Counted from the stretch's first letter, positions 1 through 8,715 are shown. The stretch is 38,560 bases of DNA from CAZRZN01 sp964604565 (GCA_964604565.1 CAZRZN010000012.1:1-38560); one strand, 5' to 3'. The notes: a model not told the origin generated them from the letters alone. Made by a program: numbers and translations.

Positions 1-352
1 CCGCATCTTGGTTGGAACGGTTCCGAGACGAGTATGCCTCCAGCCTGCTAGCAACCTCTACAATTTGTGGCTGCCTCCCAAAGCGTGACGCCATCAGCAT
101 CAATCCTTGCTCCGCCCTTGGTATCAACATCAGAGCGAAGGACCTCAAACGATCTCGTTCGTCTGGTTGATCGTCAGCTGCCGCTTCAAACATCTTCATC
201 CAAATAGCGTAGTTAACGCCAGCTTCCGTTAAAGCAGATGCGAATACCTTGCGGTCTGCTCCAATTTCGTCGGCAATAGAATCAACCCATTCAAGGCTTG
301 GCCGGAAGTCAGAAGAACCCGAAATAAGGGAGGCAAAAAACTTGATCACCAT
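1..352 (-). CDS. Hypothetical protein, partial (runs off left edge)
   Basis: An open frame starts with ATG at 352 and stays open to base 1, giving at least 117 residues with no stop. The protein begins MVIKFFASLISGSSDF. An AAGGA Shine-Dalgarno sequence lies 6 nt before the ATG, which supports the start. It is mostly helical and charged, with segments such as LEWVDSIADEIGADRK and MKMFEAAADDQPDERDR, and has no signal peptide or motif I recognise. GC is about 50%, clearly below the rest of the window, which suggests a different origin from the flanking core genes. Its start overlaps the end of the small ORF at 346-639, as in translationally coupled genes. The C-terminus is outside the window and the function is unknown. 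Confidence 0.55.
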   Translation of the reverse strand, partial: MVIKFFASLISGSSDFRPSLEWVDSIADEIGADRKVFASALTEAGVNYAIWMKMFEAAADDQPDERDRLRSFALMLIPRAEQGLMLMASRFGRQPQIVEVASRLEAYSSRNRSNQDA

Positions 353-639
353 GCAGCTTCCTTAGATCCCTTTGAAATAGCTTGACACAACAGACACCAG
401 AGGCGCAACAGCAGCTTCGAGCCCAAGTCAGAGGCCTTCTGCCATGCACCCAATGTCAGCTTCGTCCGCACATCAGCAAATCGACTGACCTTACGCGAAG
501 GTCCACTCAGACCAGTCCCACAGTTCCGCGCCATGACCGCTTCGGGCTGGGAATCGTCGTTGCCCCTCGATTGGCATGGAAGTTCCGAGCACTTCTTCGC
601 AATTCTTTCTTGAAACGTGGATATCTCTTGCTCGGTCAT
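346..639 (-). CDS. Small hypothetical protein (97 aa), doubtful
   Basis: This ORF begins (MTEQEISTFQERIAKK) 7 nt after the restored stop of the GH13 gene and ends in TGA overlapping the start of the gene at 352. That packing is consistent with a coupled gene. Only the first 30 or so residues look protein-like; the remainder (rich in Ser, Lys, Leu and Cys) resembles translated noncoding DNA. The ribosome binding site is weak. A plus-strand ORF of similar size (382-663) covers the same bases, so strand choice is uncertain. It may be a remnant. No family recognised. Confidence 0.27.
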   Translation of the reverse strand: MTEQEISTFQERIAKKCSELPCQSRGNDDSQPEAVMARNCGTGLSGPSRKVSRFADVRTKLTLGAWQKASDLGSKLLLRLWCLLCQAISKGSKEAAW

Positions 640-646
640 GGGTCGC

Positions 647-2409
647 TCAGAGCTTGTTGGTGATCCAGCGGCATTGATAGGGGGCCAGCGTCACACCGTC
701 TGCCTCCGGGTGCAGCTTTTCACCGGACAACAGGTCGATCCAGTCCTCATCCGCGATGAGGTTCAGGGATTTGGGCGCAAGCTCCACCGTCTCGGCGCTG
801 ACGTTGTGCAGGGCAAAGATCGACTGACTGCGGTCCAGCGCCTGACGCCAGACGCCAAAGACGCGTTCGTCCAGCGGCAGGGTGAAATTCGTGGCATTGG
901 GTGAAACGCCGGTTGTCTGGCCCGCAGCCGCAGCCTTTCCGACAGGGCGGCAAGCACGCGTGACTGATCGCTTTCCGGATCGGACAGGTTTTCCTGCAAG
1001 GACGGGTAGTCCCAGCGGTGGCGGTTGATCGCCCGGTTCATGTTGCGCCGTGCCACGCCCTCAAGGTCGTTCGGAGTGGCCAGCATGGCATGGATGTAGA
1101 AGGCCGGGATTCCCTCCAGCGACATCACGATGGTCTGCGAGCAGACGAACCGGTCCACCTGCATTCCGTCCTCGCCGCGATACGTCCGCTGCATGGCCGA
1201 AAAGAAGGTCGTGTTGAGTTCATAGACCGCCGTGCCGCCGCCCGGCAGCGCCCGCATCGAGGCCAGCCCGCCGGTGGCCTGCACGGTCCGGATCATTTGC
1301 GCGATCTCTTCGTCGGGCAGCAGACCTTCGGCGGGGCGCATCCCGATCCCGTCGTGACTGGAGGAAAAGTTCAGATAGGCGCAGCCATGCGGCGCTGGCG
1401 GCATCGCGCGTTGCCAGTTTGACAGCGCGCGCGCATCGCCAGACAGCATCGCATGCAGGATCAGCGGCGGCAGTGGAAAGTTGTAGATCCAGTGTGCCTC
1501 GTTCAACTGTCCGAAATAGCTGAGATTCTCTGCCTTGGGGACGTTGGTTTCGGTCAGCAGGACAATCGGTTCCGCCGCGAAATCCGCCAGCACGCGCAAG
1601 AGCTGCACGATGGCGTGGGTCTTGGGCAGGTGGATCGAAGGTGTGCCCGGCTCCTTCCAGACAAAGGCCACCGCGTCGAGGCGGATGATCTTGACCCCCT
1701 GATCCACATGCAGGCGAATGATCCGGATGATTTCCAGCAGGACCTCCGGGTTGCGGAAATCCAGATCGACCTGATCGTGGCTGAAGGTGCACCAGACATG
1801 GCGCCTGCCCATGGCGGTCTCGACCTCCTGCAAGAGCGGCGTGGTGCGCGGGCGCACCACGGCCGAGAGATCGTCATCGGGCGAGGCTTCGTAAAAGAAC
1901 TTGTCGTAAGGCGGCTGGCCTTGCCGGTAGGCGTTGAACCATGTCCCCTGGCTTGAGACGTGGTTGAGCACGAGATCCGACATGAGATTCCATTCCGAGC
2001 CGATGCGCTGGATATCGGGCCAGTCGCCCAGCGTCGGGTTGACCTTGCGATAGTCGGTCACGGCAAAGCCGTCGTCGGAGGTATAGGGAAAGAACGGCAG
2101 GATGTGCACGCCGTTCACCGCGCCCTTCATGTAGGTGCCGAGGAAGTCGCGCAGCAGGTCCAGCGGCTTGTAGACGCCGTCGATCAGGCTGTCGCCATAG
2201 GTGATCAGCAGCGCGTCCTTCTGCGACCAAAGCGTGTTGCCTGCTCTGCGGCCCCGCTTGCGGGCGTGACGGTCTTCAGGCCAGAATGCACTGACGACCT
2301 CCTGTGTCAGCGCGTCTGCGTCGCGGTCGGGATAAAGGCGCATCAGGAAGGCGCGCAGCCGATTGGTCAGTTGTGCTGGGGGCGTCATGATGTCGGCTCT
2401 TGCTGTCAT
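647..2409 (-). pseudogene. GH13 sucrose-phosphorylase-like glycosidase, frameshifted near the 3' end
   Basis: The product belongs to the alpha-amylase superfamily, most like GH13 subfamily 18 (sucrose, glucosylglycerate or glucosylglycerol phosphorylases), which release glucose-1-phosphate from a glucoside in the cytoplasm. Visible motifs are YGDSLIDG near residue 71, the nucleophile in IIRLDAVAF (Asp245), the acid/base in LLTETNVPK (Glu287) and the third acid in SSHDGIGM (Asp353). After AFHP (residue 504, bases about 898-901) the frame is lost. One extra C in the CCC run restores NATNFTLPLDERVFGVWRQ and a normal C-terminal beta domain ending APYQCRWITNKL at 647, about 587 aa. Read without correction, the product is 548 aa with a 44-residue aberrant tail ending at 763. 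I place the start at 2409 (MTARADIM); 2388 is an alternative. It is a single gene with no sugar-transport neighbours. The exact sugar acceptor cannot be told. The shift may be real or a sequencing error. Confidence 0.82.
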
Positions 2410-2923
2410 GGGATGATCATATGCCCCGTAGCCCGGGGCTTGGAAGCGTTCTGGCGGATTTTCCCCCCTCTTTTCGGCCTTTGGCACAGTCGTTGGGCGT
2501 GCCGGGGCTCCGCCCCGTCGCGGCGGGCCGCGACTCCCCGGAGTATTTTTCGAGAGAAGAAGCGGCACGGGTCGCTGGCGGGCAGTGGTCTTCGCGGGGT
2601 CTGTGAGTCTGGGCGGACCTGCGTCGTATCGTTTCGCGGGTGGCAGCCGGTTTGCGTGCCTTGTCCGCTCACGGTGGATCGGGCGCATGTCTTTCCCGCA
2701 CGCGGGGTGGCCATTGGATCGGTTCGCGTCGAAGCGGCGGGACGCGATGCATTCATGACGCGGGTGCCGATCTTCCGGATCGGTCGGGGTGGGGGATACA
2801 TCGGGAATGTCATGGGACAGACGATCCGGAGACCGGGCACGCCGGGGCCCCAAATGGTCTGACCGCATTCCTGCGCTGAATAAACGTCTGGTGCCGGCCG
2901 TGCCATCGGGTCATGGTGGAAGT
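2410..2923. other. Gene-free divergent region with a repeat
   Basis: These 514 bases separate the divergent GH13 and trmO genes. Apart from the double-hairpin repeat at 2504-2562 I see no convincing gene: ORFs here on both strands overlap one another and have no ribosome binding site or recognisable sequence. Promoters for both flanking genes should lie here, but none stands out. Confidence 0.5.
2504..2562 (+). repeat. Double-hairpin GC-rich intergenic repeat, copy 1
   Basis: First hairpin: GGGGC-TCC-GCCCC (2504-2516). Second hairpin: an 8-bp stem GTCGCGGC / GCCGCGAC with a 2-nt loop (2517-2534). Then CCCCGGAGTATTTTTCG and GAGAAGAAG. The same architecture recurs at 12146-12204 in the same orientation. 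Repeats of this style are common between genes in Rhodobacteraceae, to my knowledge; their function is not established. Confidence 0.6.
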
Positions 2924-3418
2924 ATGTCGAGTTCCGTTCACAATGACCGGCTGCGCCCCGGAGAGATCTGCGCGACCTTGCCGCCTGCAACGGATGCGGG
3001 TTTGCGTTTCATCGGCCGTATAGAGACACCTTTTATGGTTCGCGCCGATTGTCCCCGGCAGGGCCGCGAGGATGGTCCCGAATGCCGGTTGCACATTGAT
3101 CCGGTCTATGCGCCGGCGCTGGACGGGATCGAACAGGCCGACAGGATCGAGGTGCTTTACTGGCTGCATGAGGCGCGCCGCGACCTGCTGACCCAAAGCC
3201 CAAAGGCGAACGACGTCACGCGCGGCACCTTTTCGCTGCGCTCGCCATTGCGGCCCAACCCGATCGGCAGTTCGATCGTCAAACTGGTGCGCCGCGACGG
3301 GGCGGTCCTGACGGTTCGCGGGCTCGACTGTCTGGATGGGACGCCCCTGCTGGACATCAAGCCGGTCCGCTGTGGCTACGCCGTCGAGGCGCCGGCCAAA
3401 CCTGGTATCTCAGACTGA
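2924..3418 (+). CDS. trmO: tRNA (adenine(37)-N6)-methyltransferase TrmO
   Basis: TrmO (TsaA/YaeB family, UPF0066 fold) methylates the N6 of t6A at position 37 in certain tRNAs using S-adenosylmethionine, in the cytoplasm. The 164-aa protein shows FIGRIETPF near residue 30, the WLHEARRDLL segment, and the family signature RGTFSLRSPLRPNPIGSS near residues 105-122, followed by the LDGTPLLDIKP block. The length fits the short bacterial form. The start at 2924 is chosen because GGTGGA lies just upstream and the residues before it look untranslated; an in-frame ATG at 2789 would add 45 unlikely residues. The gene converges on matB and overlaps its 3' end by 9 bp. There is no operon partner. Confidence 0.9.
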   Translation: MSSSVHNDRLRPGEICATLPPATDAGLRFIGRIETPFMVRADCPRQGREDGPECRLHIDPVYAPALDGIEQADRIEVLYWLHEARRDLLTQSPKANDVTRGTFSLRSPLRPNPIGSSIVKLVRRDGAVLTVRGLDCLDGTPLLDIKPVRCGYAVEAPAKPGISD

Positions 3419-4921
3419 GAACGCCTCCGCGTAACGCTCCCGCAGTTGGTTTTTCTGAACCTTGCCCATGGTGTTGCGGGGCAGGGCCTCTATCACTTCC
3501 ATGTGGCGGGGATGCTTGAAACGCGCCAGCCGCGACGCGATTTCGGCGTGGATCGCGGCAAGATCCGGTGAAGCGCCCGGCTCGGCCACGAGAACGGCGA
3601 CCGGGGTTTCGCCGAAATCGGGGTGCGGCACGCCGACGACCGCGGATTCGAGGACTCCGGGAATGGCGTCGAGGACGTCTTCTATTTCCTTTGGGTAGAT
3701 ATTGAACCCGCCCGATATGATCAGATCCTTGCCCCGTCCGACGATGCTGACGTAGCCATCCGGACTTATCGTCGCGAGATCGCCGGTGATGAAAAATCCG
3801 TTTTCGCGCAACTCGGCGGCGGTCTTTTCCGGCATCTGCCAGTAGCCCTGAAAGACATTCGGACCGCGCACTTCGAGCGTGCCAATCTCACCCGCTGCAA
3901 GCTCCTGTCCGGTCTCATCGCAGACCTTCGCCTCCACCCCCGGCAGGGGCAGGCCCACGGTTCCTGCGCGGCGCTCGCCCTTATAGGGGTTTGACGTGGA
4001 CATGTTGGTTTCGGTCATGCCGTAGCGTTCGAGAATCCGATGCCCGCAACGCGCCTCGAACTGCCGATGGGTTTGTGTCAGCAGCGGTGCCGAGCCGGAG
4101 ATGAAGAGCCGCATGTTCTGTGCGCGATCCGCGTCAAAGCGCGGATCGTTCAGTAAACGGGAATAGAAGGTCGGCACGCCCATCAGGCTGGTGGCGCGGG
4201 GCATCCAGTCCAGAACGGCCCCGGCATCGAATTTCGGGAAAAAGACCATGGCCCCGCCGGCGGCAAGGGTCACGTTGATGGCCACGAACAGCCCGTGCGT
4301 GTGAAAGATCGGCAGCGCGTGCAGCAGCACGTCGTCCGCAGTGAACTGCCACAGATCGACAAGGGTCTGCGCGTTTGACAGCAGATTGTTCTGGCTGAGC
4401 ATCGCGCCTTTGGACCGCCCGGTTGTCCCGGACGTGTAGAGCAAAGCGGCAAGATCGTCCGGCGTGCGGGGCGCGGTCCTTGCGTGGCAGGGTGCGGCGT
4501 CGGCCAAGGCGACAAGACTGCCCGCGCCATCTGCCCCGAGCGTTTCGCAGAGGGCAGTGCTGCGGGTTGCGACGGGGTTCAGGGCATCGGCGCTGTCCGG
4601 ATCGCACACCAGCAGGGCGGCACCGGAGTTTTCCACGAAGTAGGCGATTTCGTCGGGCGTGTAGCCAGTGTTCAGCGGTAGAAACACCACACCTGACTGA
4701 ATGCAGCCAAAGATCAGGGCCAGCGCGTCGGGGCATTTCGGCACCTGCATGGCAAGGCGATCCCCCGGTTGCAGGCCCAGTTCGCGGACCGCCGCCGCAA
4801 ATTGTGCCACGCGGGCCACGAAATCGGCGTAGGTGATCTGCCCCCCCTCGGGCAGGTGCAGGAAAACGGATCTGTTTTCGGCCTGATGGCCCAGAAGCCT
4901 GTCGTAGAGCGGGTTGGACAT
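3410..4921 (-). CDS. matB: Malonyl-CoA synthetase (AMP-forming ligase MatB)
   Basis: This is an ANL-superfamily enzyme that activates malonate with ATP to malonyl-AMP and passes it to CoA, giving cytoplasmic malonyl-CoA. The 503-aa protein has the P-loop LYTSGTTGRSKGA (161-173), the A5 motif ERYGMTETNMS (298-308) followed by NPYKGERRAGTVG, the hinge region GRGKDLIISGGFNIYPKE, and the C-terminal catalytic Lys in NTMGKVQKNQLRERY. The TETNMSTSNPY stretch is typical of MatB rather than general acyl-CoA synthetases. The start at 4921 has GGAG 6 nt upstream. It stands alone: the malonyl-CoA decarboxylase and malonate transporter of classical mat operons are not adjacent. Its end overlaps trmO by 9 bp. 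Methylmalonate may also be a substrate, as known for the family. Confidence 0.87.
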   Translation of the reverse strand: MSNPLYDRLLGHQAENRSVFLHLPEGGQITYADFVARVAQFAAAVRELGLQPGDRLAMQVPKCPDALALIFGCIQSGVVFLPLNTGYTPDEIAYFVENSGAALLVCDPDSADALNPVATRSTALCETLGADGAGSLVALADAAPCHARTAPRTPDDLAALLYTSGTTGRSKGAMLSQNNLLSNAQTLVDLWQFTADDVLLHALPIFHTHGLFVAINVTLAAGGAMVFFPKFDAGAVLDWMPRATSLMGVPTFYSRLLNDPRFDADRAQNMRLFISGSAPLLTQTHRQFEARCGHRILERYGMTETNMSTSNPYKGERRAGTVGLPLPGVEAKVCDETGQELAAGEIGTLEVRGPNVFQGYWQMPEKTAAELRENGFFITGDLATISPDGYVSIVGRGKDLIISGGFNIYPKEIEDVLDAIPGVLESAVVGVPHPDFGETPVAVLVAEPGASPDLAAIHAEIASRLARFKHPRHMEVIEALPRNTMGKVQKNQLRERYAEAFSV

Positions 4922-4944
4922 GGTGATCTCCGGCGTGATGCCTG

Positions 4945-4974
4945 CCTTCTAGAAGGTCGTGTGCAAAATGTGAA
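4945..4974 (-). promoter_or_regulatory. Candidate matB promoter with overlapping palindrome
   Basis: Reading the minus strand, TTCACA (4974-4969) and TAGAAG (4951-4946) are separated by 17 nt and could be the -35 and -10 boxes. A perfect 12-bp palindrome, CCTTCTAGAAGG (4945-4956), covers the -10 box, as an operator would. It lies about 25 bp upstream of the matB start. This comes from inspection only. Confidence 0.35.
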
Positions 4975-5150
4975 CTGTATGCAGCAGGCAGGACTCCGGC
5001 CACCGCGTGCCGTGAAACCCGGAATGGGGAAGCGGCTGCCGGGATTGCCCCGCCGAATAACCCGCATGCGTCCTCAGGGCGGATTGCCGGCGTGTCGCCG
5101 GCCCGAATGCGCGGCAGGGCAGTTAAGGATCAGGCATATAATGACGTCGG

Positions 5151-7754
5151 TCAGTGCCCGGATGGAACGATGGGCGCGGAGCCCTCAAACGCCATAAGGG
5201 TCGCTGCCCAGCACTGTTGCAGGGGATCGACCCCTTGCCGCAGGCGGGCATGGTCCGACGCGCGCGCCGCGACCTGAATATCGCGTAGATTTTCGATCAG
5301 CCGGTGCGCGCCGATTACCCCGGCGGACCCGGCCATGCGGTGCGCTTCCGCCGCAAGATCGGCAAGGGTTGCGGGGTCGCCGCTGATCTGTGTGGGCAGC
5401 GCCGACATGAAGGCGGACATCTCGTGTTCGAAGGTTGCGCGCGCCTGCTGAAATCTTGTGTGCGACAATTCATGGCGCATCTCCCGCAGATGCGCGGCGT
5501 CGATCAGGGGAAGCTCTGTGTCATGGGGGGCGTTGGGCGTCGGATCGGCGTTGGGCTCTGCCAGCGCCTCGGCCAGTGCAGCGCGGAGTGACTGCACGCC
5601 AAGCGGTTTGAGCAGCACCGTGCGCATCCCTGCCGCGCGAAAGGCCTGAACCTCTTGGGGCAGGGCATGGGCCGTGGTGGCGATGATGGGGGTTTGTGCG
5701 TTGACGCCATGGCCAGCCCGCAGAGCGCGCGCAAGGGTCAACCCATCCATTCCGGGCATGGATATATCCATGAGGATCGCGTCGTATCGGCTGCGTCCGG
5801 CGATCTTCAGGGCGCTTTCTCCATCTACGGCCGTCCCGACGCGGTGCCCGTCGCGTTCCAGCAGATCCCGGGCGACGATACGGTTGACCATGTTGTCCTC
5901 CACCAGAAGGATGTCCAGCGGGGGGCCGGTCCATGCAGCTGGCTCCTGCCTGTCCTCGACAGGTTGGGGGATATGCCGGGCAGGCGGCGCCAGGGGCAGC
6001 CGAAGCCAGAAAAGGCTGCCATCCCCCGGTTCGCTTTCGGCCCCGAGGTCACCACCGAGCGCTGCGGCAAGACGCTGGGAAATCCCCAGCCCCAGCCCGG
6101 TGCCGGAGGTGCTGCGCGCATAGGAACTGTCGATTGTCACGAAATCGTCGAAAATCCGGTCAAGGTCGTCCCCGGAGATGCCGATGCCGGTATCGGTTAC
6201 CCGGATTTCAACGGCATCCAGTCCTTCCGAGCAATCCACTTCAAGCGTGATGCGGCCGTTCCGGGTGAACTTGATGGCGTTGCCCAGAAGATTCAGCAGG
6301 ATTTGCCGCAGGCGGTCCGGGTCGCTGTAGACCTCGTGCAGCGCGGGATCGGGCGGGGACAGGACTATGACGTTGCCGCGGATCCGGGCGCGTTGGCGCT
6401 GATTGTCGATGATCTCTTCGAGCAACGAAATGAGATCGAAGCGCACCCTGCGGAGATTCAGCTTGCCCGCATCCAGCCGTGAAATGTCCAGCACGTCATC
6501 GACATGCCCCCGCAGGATATGGGCGGAGGCGCGAAAGATCTTGAGATAGCGCCGGTTTTCGCTGTCGAGGCCCCCCTCGTCGATCAGATCCAGCGTCCCG
6601 AGCATGCCGTTCAGCGGCGTCCGCATCTCATGGCTCATCACGGCAAGCAGATCGGCCTTCTGCTTTTCGCCGGCAATGGCGCGGTCGCGCGCCTGTTTCA
6701 GAGCGACCTCCCCCCGCACCCGGTCGGAGATATCGCGCATGAAGGCGATAAACATGACGCCGTTCGGACTTTGGGCCTGTGCAAGGGACAGATCGACGGG
6801 AAAGACCGTTCCGTCCTGCCGCTGAGCGTCAAGTTGCACGATGCCCTTGCTCAGAAAGCGGTGCTGACGGTTTTCGTGAAAATGCTGCATCCCCTTGCGG
6901 TGGGCGGCCCGGTATTGGTCCGGGATGATCAGATCCGCCATGTCCGCGCCCAGCGCATCGGCACGGGAATGGCCAAAGATCCGCTCTGCCGCCCCGTTGA
7001 AGTCAAGGATCCGACCCTGCGCATCGGACACGATGATCGCATCGAGCGATGCTGACAGGATGGTTTCGATCCGTTCACGGGTCTCGCGATTGACGGTGGC
7101 TACGGCGTCGCTTTTGCGGGCAAGTCGATACAGCGCCAGCCCCAGAACCGCCAACAAGCTCACGAGGGCAACGGTCAGCAGGCCGATCCGCAGCAGGCTG
7201 GATCCAAGGCTCTTGCGCTGGATATCCCCAGCCTCGGAGAAATGGGCAACCGCGGCCAGAGCGATGTCGCGCGCCGTCTGGCGCAGCGCATTGGCCTCGT
7301 CCGCCAGTTGCGGCAATGCGGCCCAAAGCTCCGGATCGGGTCCATCTATCACCGGGAGCCATGCGTCCCGGAACCGGGTCATCTTGGCAAGACGCTCCGG
7401 CGTGGCGCCGAAACTGAACAGGTCCTGCAACCGTTGGCTTTCGGTCGGGATTGCGATGCGGCTGTAAAAGATGTCGTAGCGCAGGCGAACCTCCGCAAGG
7501 CCGACCTTGCCTTGCTCCGCGCGCAGTGCGGCCGTCTCAAGCGCAAGGATCTCGATCTCGGCCTGTCCGATCGTCCATTGCATGTTGTCCGCGGCCGAGG
7601 ATGCAAGCCGCTGCATCTGCTGACGCAGATCCAGCACAAGGACGGCTATCACGATGACCATGATCACGATGACCATTCCGGCAAGCCACCGCCTCAGCAC
7701 GGCAACATCGGCAAATTGAAACGGTCTCAGAACAATCCTGCGCTTGCGTTTCAT
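5151..7754 (-). CDS. Membrane-bound hybrid sensor histidine kinase (PAS, HisKA, HATPase, REC, HPt)
   Basis: This 867-aa phosphorelay kinase has a basic N-terminus, TM1 (about 25-42), a periplasmic mostly helical sensor region (43-185), TM2 (about 187-208), a PAS domain (about 225-345), a HisKA domain with His375 in VMSHEMRTPLNGM, and an HATPase with N box LLNLLGNAIKF and G boxes DTGIGIS and GTGLGLG. A receiver domain follows with Asp663 in DAILMDISMPGMDG and Lys716, then a C-terminal HPt with His805 in EAHRMAGSAG. All phosphotransfer residues are present. The start at 7754 (MKRKRRIVL) is chosen as the last Met before TM1; no strong ribosome binding site is seen. It is divergent from the response regulator at 8072, its likely output partner. 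The periplasmic signal is unknown. Confidence 0.9.
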   Translation of the reverse strand: MKRKRRIVLRPFQFADVAVLRRWLAGMVIVIMVIVIAVLVLDLRQQMQRLASSAADNMQWTIGQAEIEILALETAALRAEQGKVGLAEVRLRYDIFYSRIAIPTESQRLQDLFSFGATPERLAKMTRFRDAWLPVIDGPDPELWAALPQLADEANALRQTARDIALAAVAHFSEAGDIQRKSLGSSLLRIGLLTVALVSLLAVLGLALYRLARKSDAVATVNRETRERIETILSASLDAIIVSDAQGRILDFNGAAERIFGHSRADALGADMADLIIPDQYRAAHRKGMQHFHENRQHRFLSKGIVQLDAQRQDGTVFPVDLSLAQAQSPNGVMFIAFMRDISDRVRGEVALKQARDRAIAGEKQKADLLAVMSHEMRTPLNGMLGTLDLIDEGGLDSENRRYLKIFRASAHILRGHVDDVLDISRLDAGKLNLRRVRFDLISLLEEIIDNQRQRARIRGNVIVLSPPDPALHEVYSDPDRLRQILLNLLGNAIKFTRNGRITLEVDCSEGLDAVEIRVTDTGIGISGDDLDRIFDDFVTIDSSYARSTSGTGLGLGISQRLAAALGGDLGAESEPGDGSLFWLRLPLAPPARHIPQPVEDRQEPAAWTGPPLDILLVEDNMVNRIVARDLLERDGHRVGTAVDGESALKIAGRSRYDAILMDISMPGMDGLTLARALRAGHGVNAQTPIIATTAHALPQEVQAFRAAGMRTVLLKPLGVQSLRAALAEALAEPNADPTPNAPHDTELPLIDAAHLREMRHELSHTRFQQARATFEHEMSAFMSALPTQISGDPATLADLAAEAHRMAGSAGVIGAHRLIENLRDIQVAARASDHARLRQGVDPLQQCWAATLMAFEGSAPIVPSGH

Positions 7755-8071
7755 GACGGGCCCGGACAGCTGGGGTCCCGGAAATCGGGCAATGATATCG
7801 TTCGGACCATGGACGTCTCGCGCTGGCAGGCCGGATCCTGCACCGGCGGCCGCCCAGCATAGCAAAGCCTTGCGGCCTTCGCCAGCCGCTCCTGTCGCGT
7901 CGGGCCGGTCGTGATCGGCCTTTCCCGACAGGACGTCGCGGCATTGTCCTGCACAGGTGGCGGCATAGGGCTGGTCCCCCGGGAAATTCAGATGCATAAT
8001 ATGGCATTGGTCCGTTGAGCCATATTTGAACATTATCAAGGACGGCGGTGCTGCCGGGAGTCGAGCGGAAA
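7755..8071. other. Divergent intergenic region between kinase and regulator
   Basis: This 317-bp region separates the start codons of the hybrid kinase (minus) and response regulator (plus). The 3' third is AT-rich and holds the dyad and promoter candidate described at 7998-8036. No credible ORF is seen; short ORFs crossing it are shadows of the kinase upstream frame. Confidence 0.5.
7998..8036 (+). promoter_or_regulatory. Candidate response-regulator promoter with perfect 8-bp inverted repeat
   Basis: AATATGGC (7998-8005) and GCCATATT (8019-8026) form a perfect inverted repeat with a 13-nt spacer. It overlaps a possible promoter, TTGGTC (8007-8012) and CATTAT (8031-8036) spaced by 18 nt, which would start transcription about 30 nt before the ATG at 8072. 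It could be a dimer binding site, perhaps for the regulator itself. Inferred from sequence only. Confidence 0.4.
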
Positions 8072-8674
8072 ATGCGGATACTTGTTGCTGATGATCATGG
8101 CCTCGTGCGGGATACCCTTGCCGCCTATCTGGATCGGGATGAGGTGAAGGAGGTCCGGACCGTGGCCAACCTGCAGGAGGCGGTCGCCATGGCGGAAACA
8201 AGCGGCAGTTTCGACCTTGTTTTGCTGGACTACAACATGCCGGGGATGAACGGACTCGAAGGTTTGTCGCTGATGCGTCAGGCAAATGAGGGTCGTCCGG
8301 TGGCCCTGTTGTCTGGAAGTGCCACGCATGATGTGGCCGCGGCGGCACTGAAAGCGGGCGCACAGGGCTTTGTCCCCAAGACCATCAGCGCCCGGTCGCT
8401 TGTGACGGCGGCCCGTTTCATGGCGTCGGGAGAGATTTATACCCCCGGTGATTTCGTGGCGGCACCGGAGCAAAACGCCGCCGACAAGCTGACCCGGCGC
8501 GAAAGTCAGGTTCTGGGCGGAATTTGCGCGGGCAAGGCCAACAAGGAGATCGCGCGGGATCTCGACCTGCAAGAGGTCACGGTCAAGCTGCACGTCAAGA
8601 CCCTGTGCCGCAAGCTCGCAGCCCGCAACCGAACGCATGCGGCCATGATCGCCCGCGACCGGGGGTTGGTCTGA
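8072..8674 (+). CDS. LuxR/NarL-type response regulator
   Basis: This 200-aa DNA-binding response regulator has a receiver domain with acidic pocket ADDHG (residues 6-10), phosphoacceptor Asp53 in LVLLDYNMPGMNG and Lys103 in GFVPKT. A LuxR-type helix-turn-helix follows (about 142-190): LTRRESQVL, then NKEIARDLDLQEVTVKLHVK. The ATG at 8072 is preferred because MRILVADDHG is the normal receiver start and GGGAG lies 11 nt upstream; a GTG at 8048 would add eight residues. It is transcribed away from the hybrid kinase at 5151-7754, which ends in an HPt domain, so the likely chain is His375 to Asp663 to His805 to Asp53 of this protein. Targets are unknown. Confidence 0.9.
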   Translation: MRILVADDHGLVRDTLAAYLDRDEVKEVRTVANLQEAVAMAETSGSFDLVLLDYNMPGMNGLEGLSLMRQANEGRPVALLSGSATHDVAAAALKAGAQGFVPKTISARSLVTAARFMASGEIYTPGDFVAAPEQNAADKLTRRESQVLGGICAGKANKEIARDLDLQEVTVKLHVKTLCRKLAARNRTHAAMIARDRGLV

Positions 8675-8687
8675 ACCGGCCCTGACG

Positions 8688-8715
8688 AAAAACCCCACCG
8701 GCCTTTTGGCCGGGG
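8688..8715 (-). terminator. Rho-independent terminator (ileS side)
   Basis: On the minus strand a GC-rich hairpin (GGCC-AAAA-GGCC core, extended by flanking C and G runs with one bulge, 8715-8693) is followed by TTTTT (8692-8688). It lies about 185 nt past the ileS stop and just past the convergent regulator stop at 8674. The T-run orientation favours the minus strand, but the A-run on the plus strand means it may work in both directions. Confidence 0.6.

Noticed and set aside
382..663. 93-aa plus-strand ORF at the left edge
   Set aside because: Overlaps the minus ORF and the end of the GH13 gene; Arg/Leu-rich with no support.
2410..2868. N-terminal extension of the GH13 frame (153 codons upstream of 2409)
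   Set aside because: Arg/Pro-rich low-complexity translation with no family match; it crosses the double-hairpin repeat.
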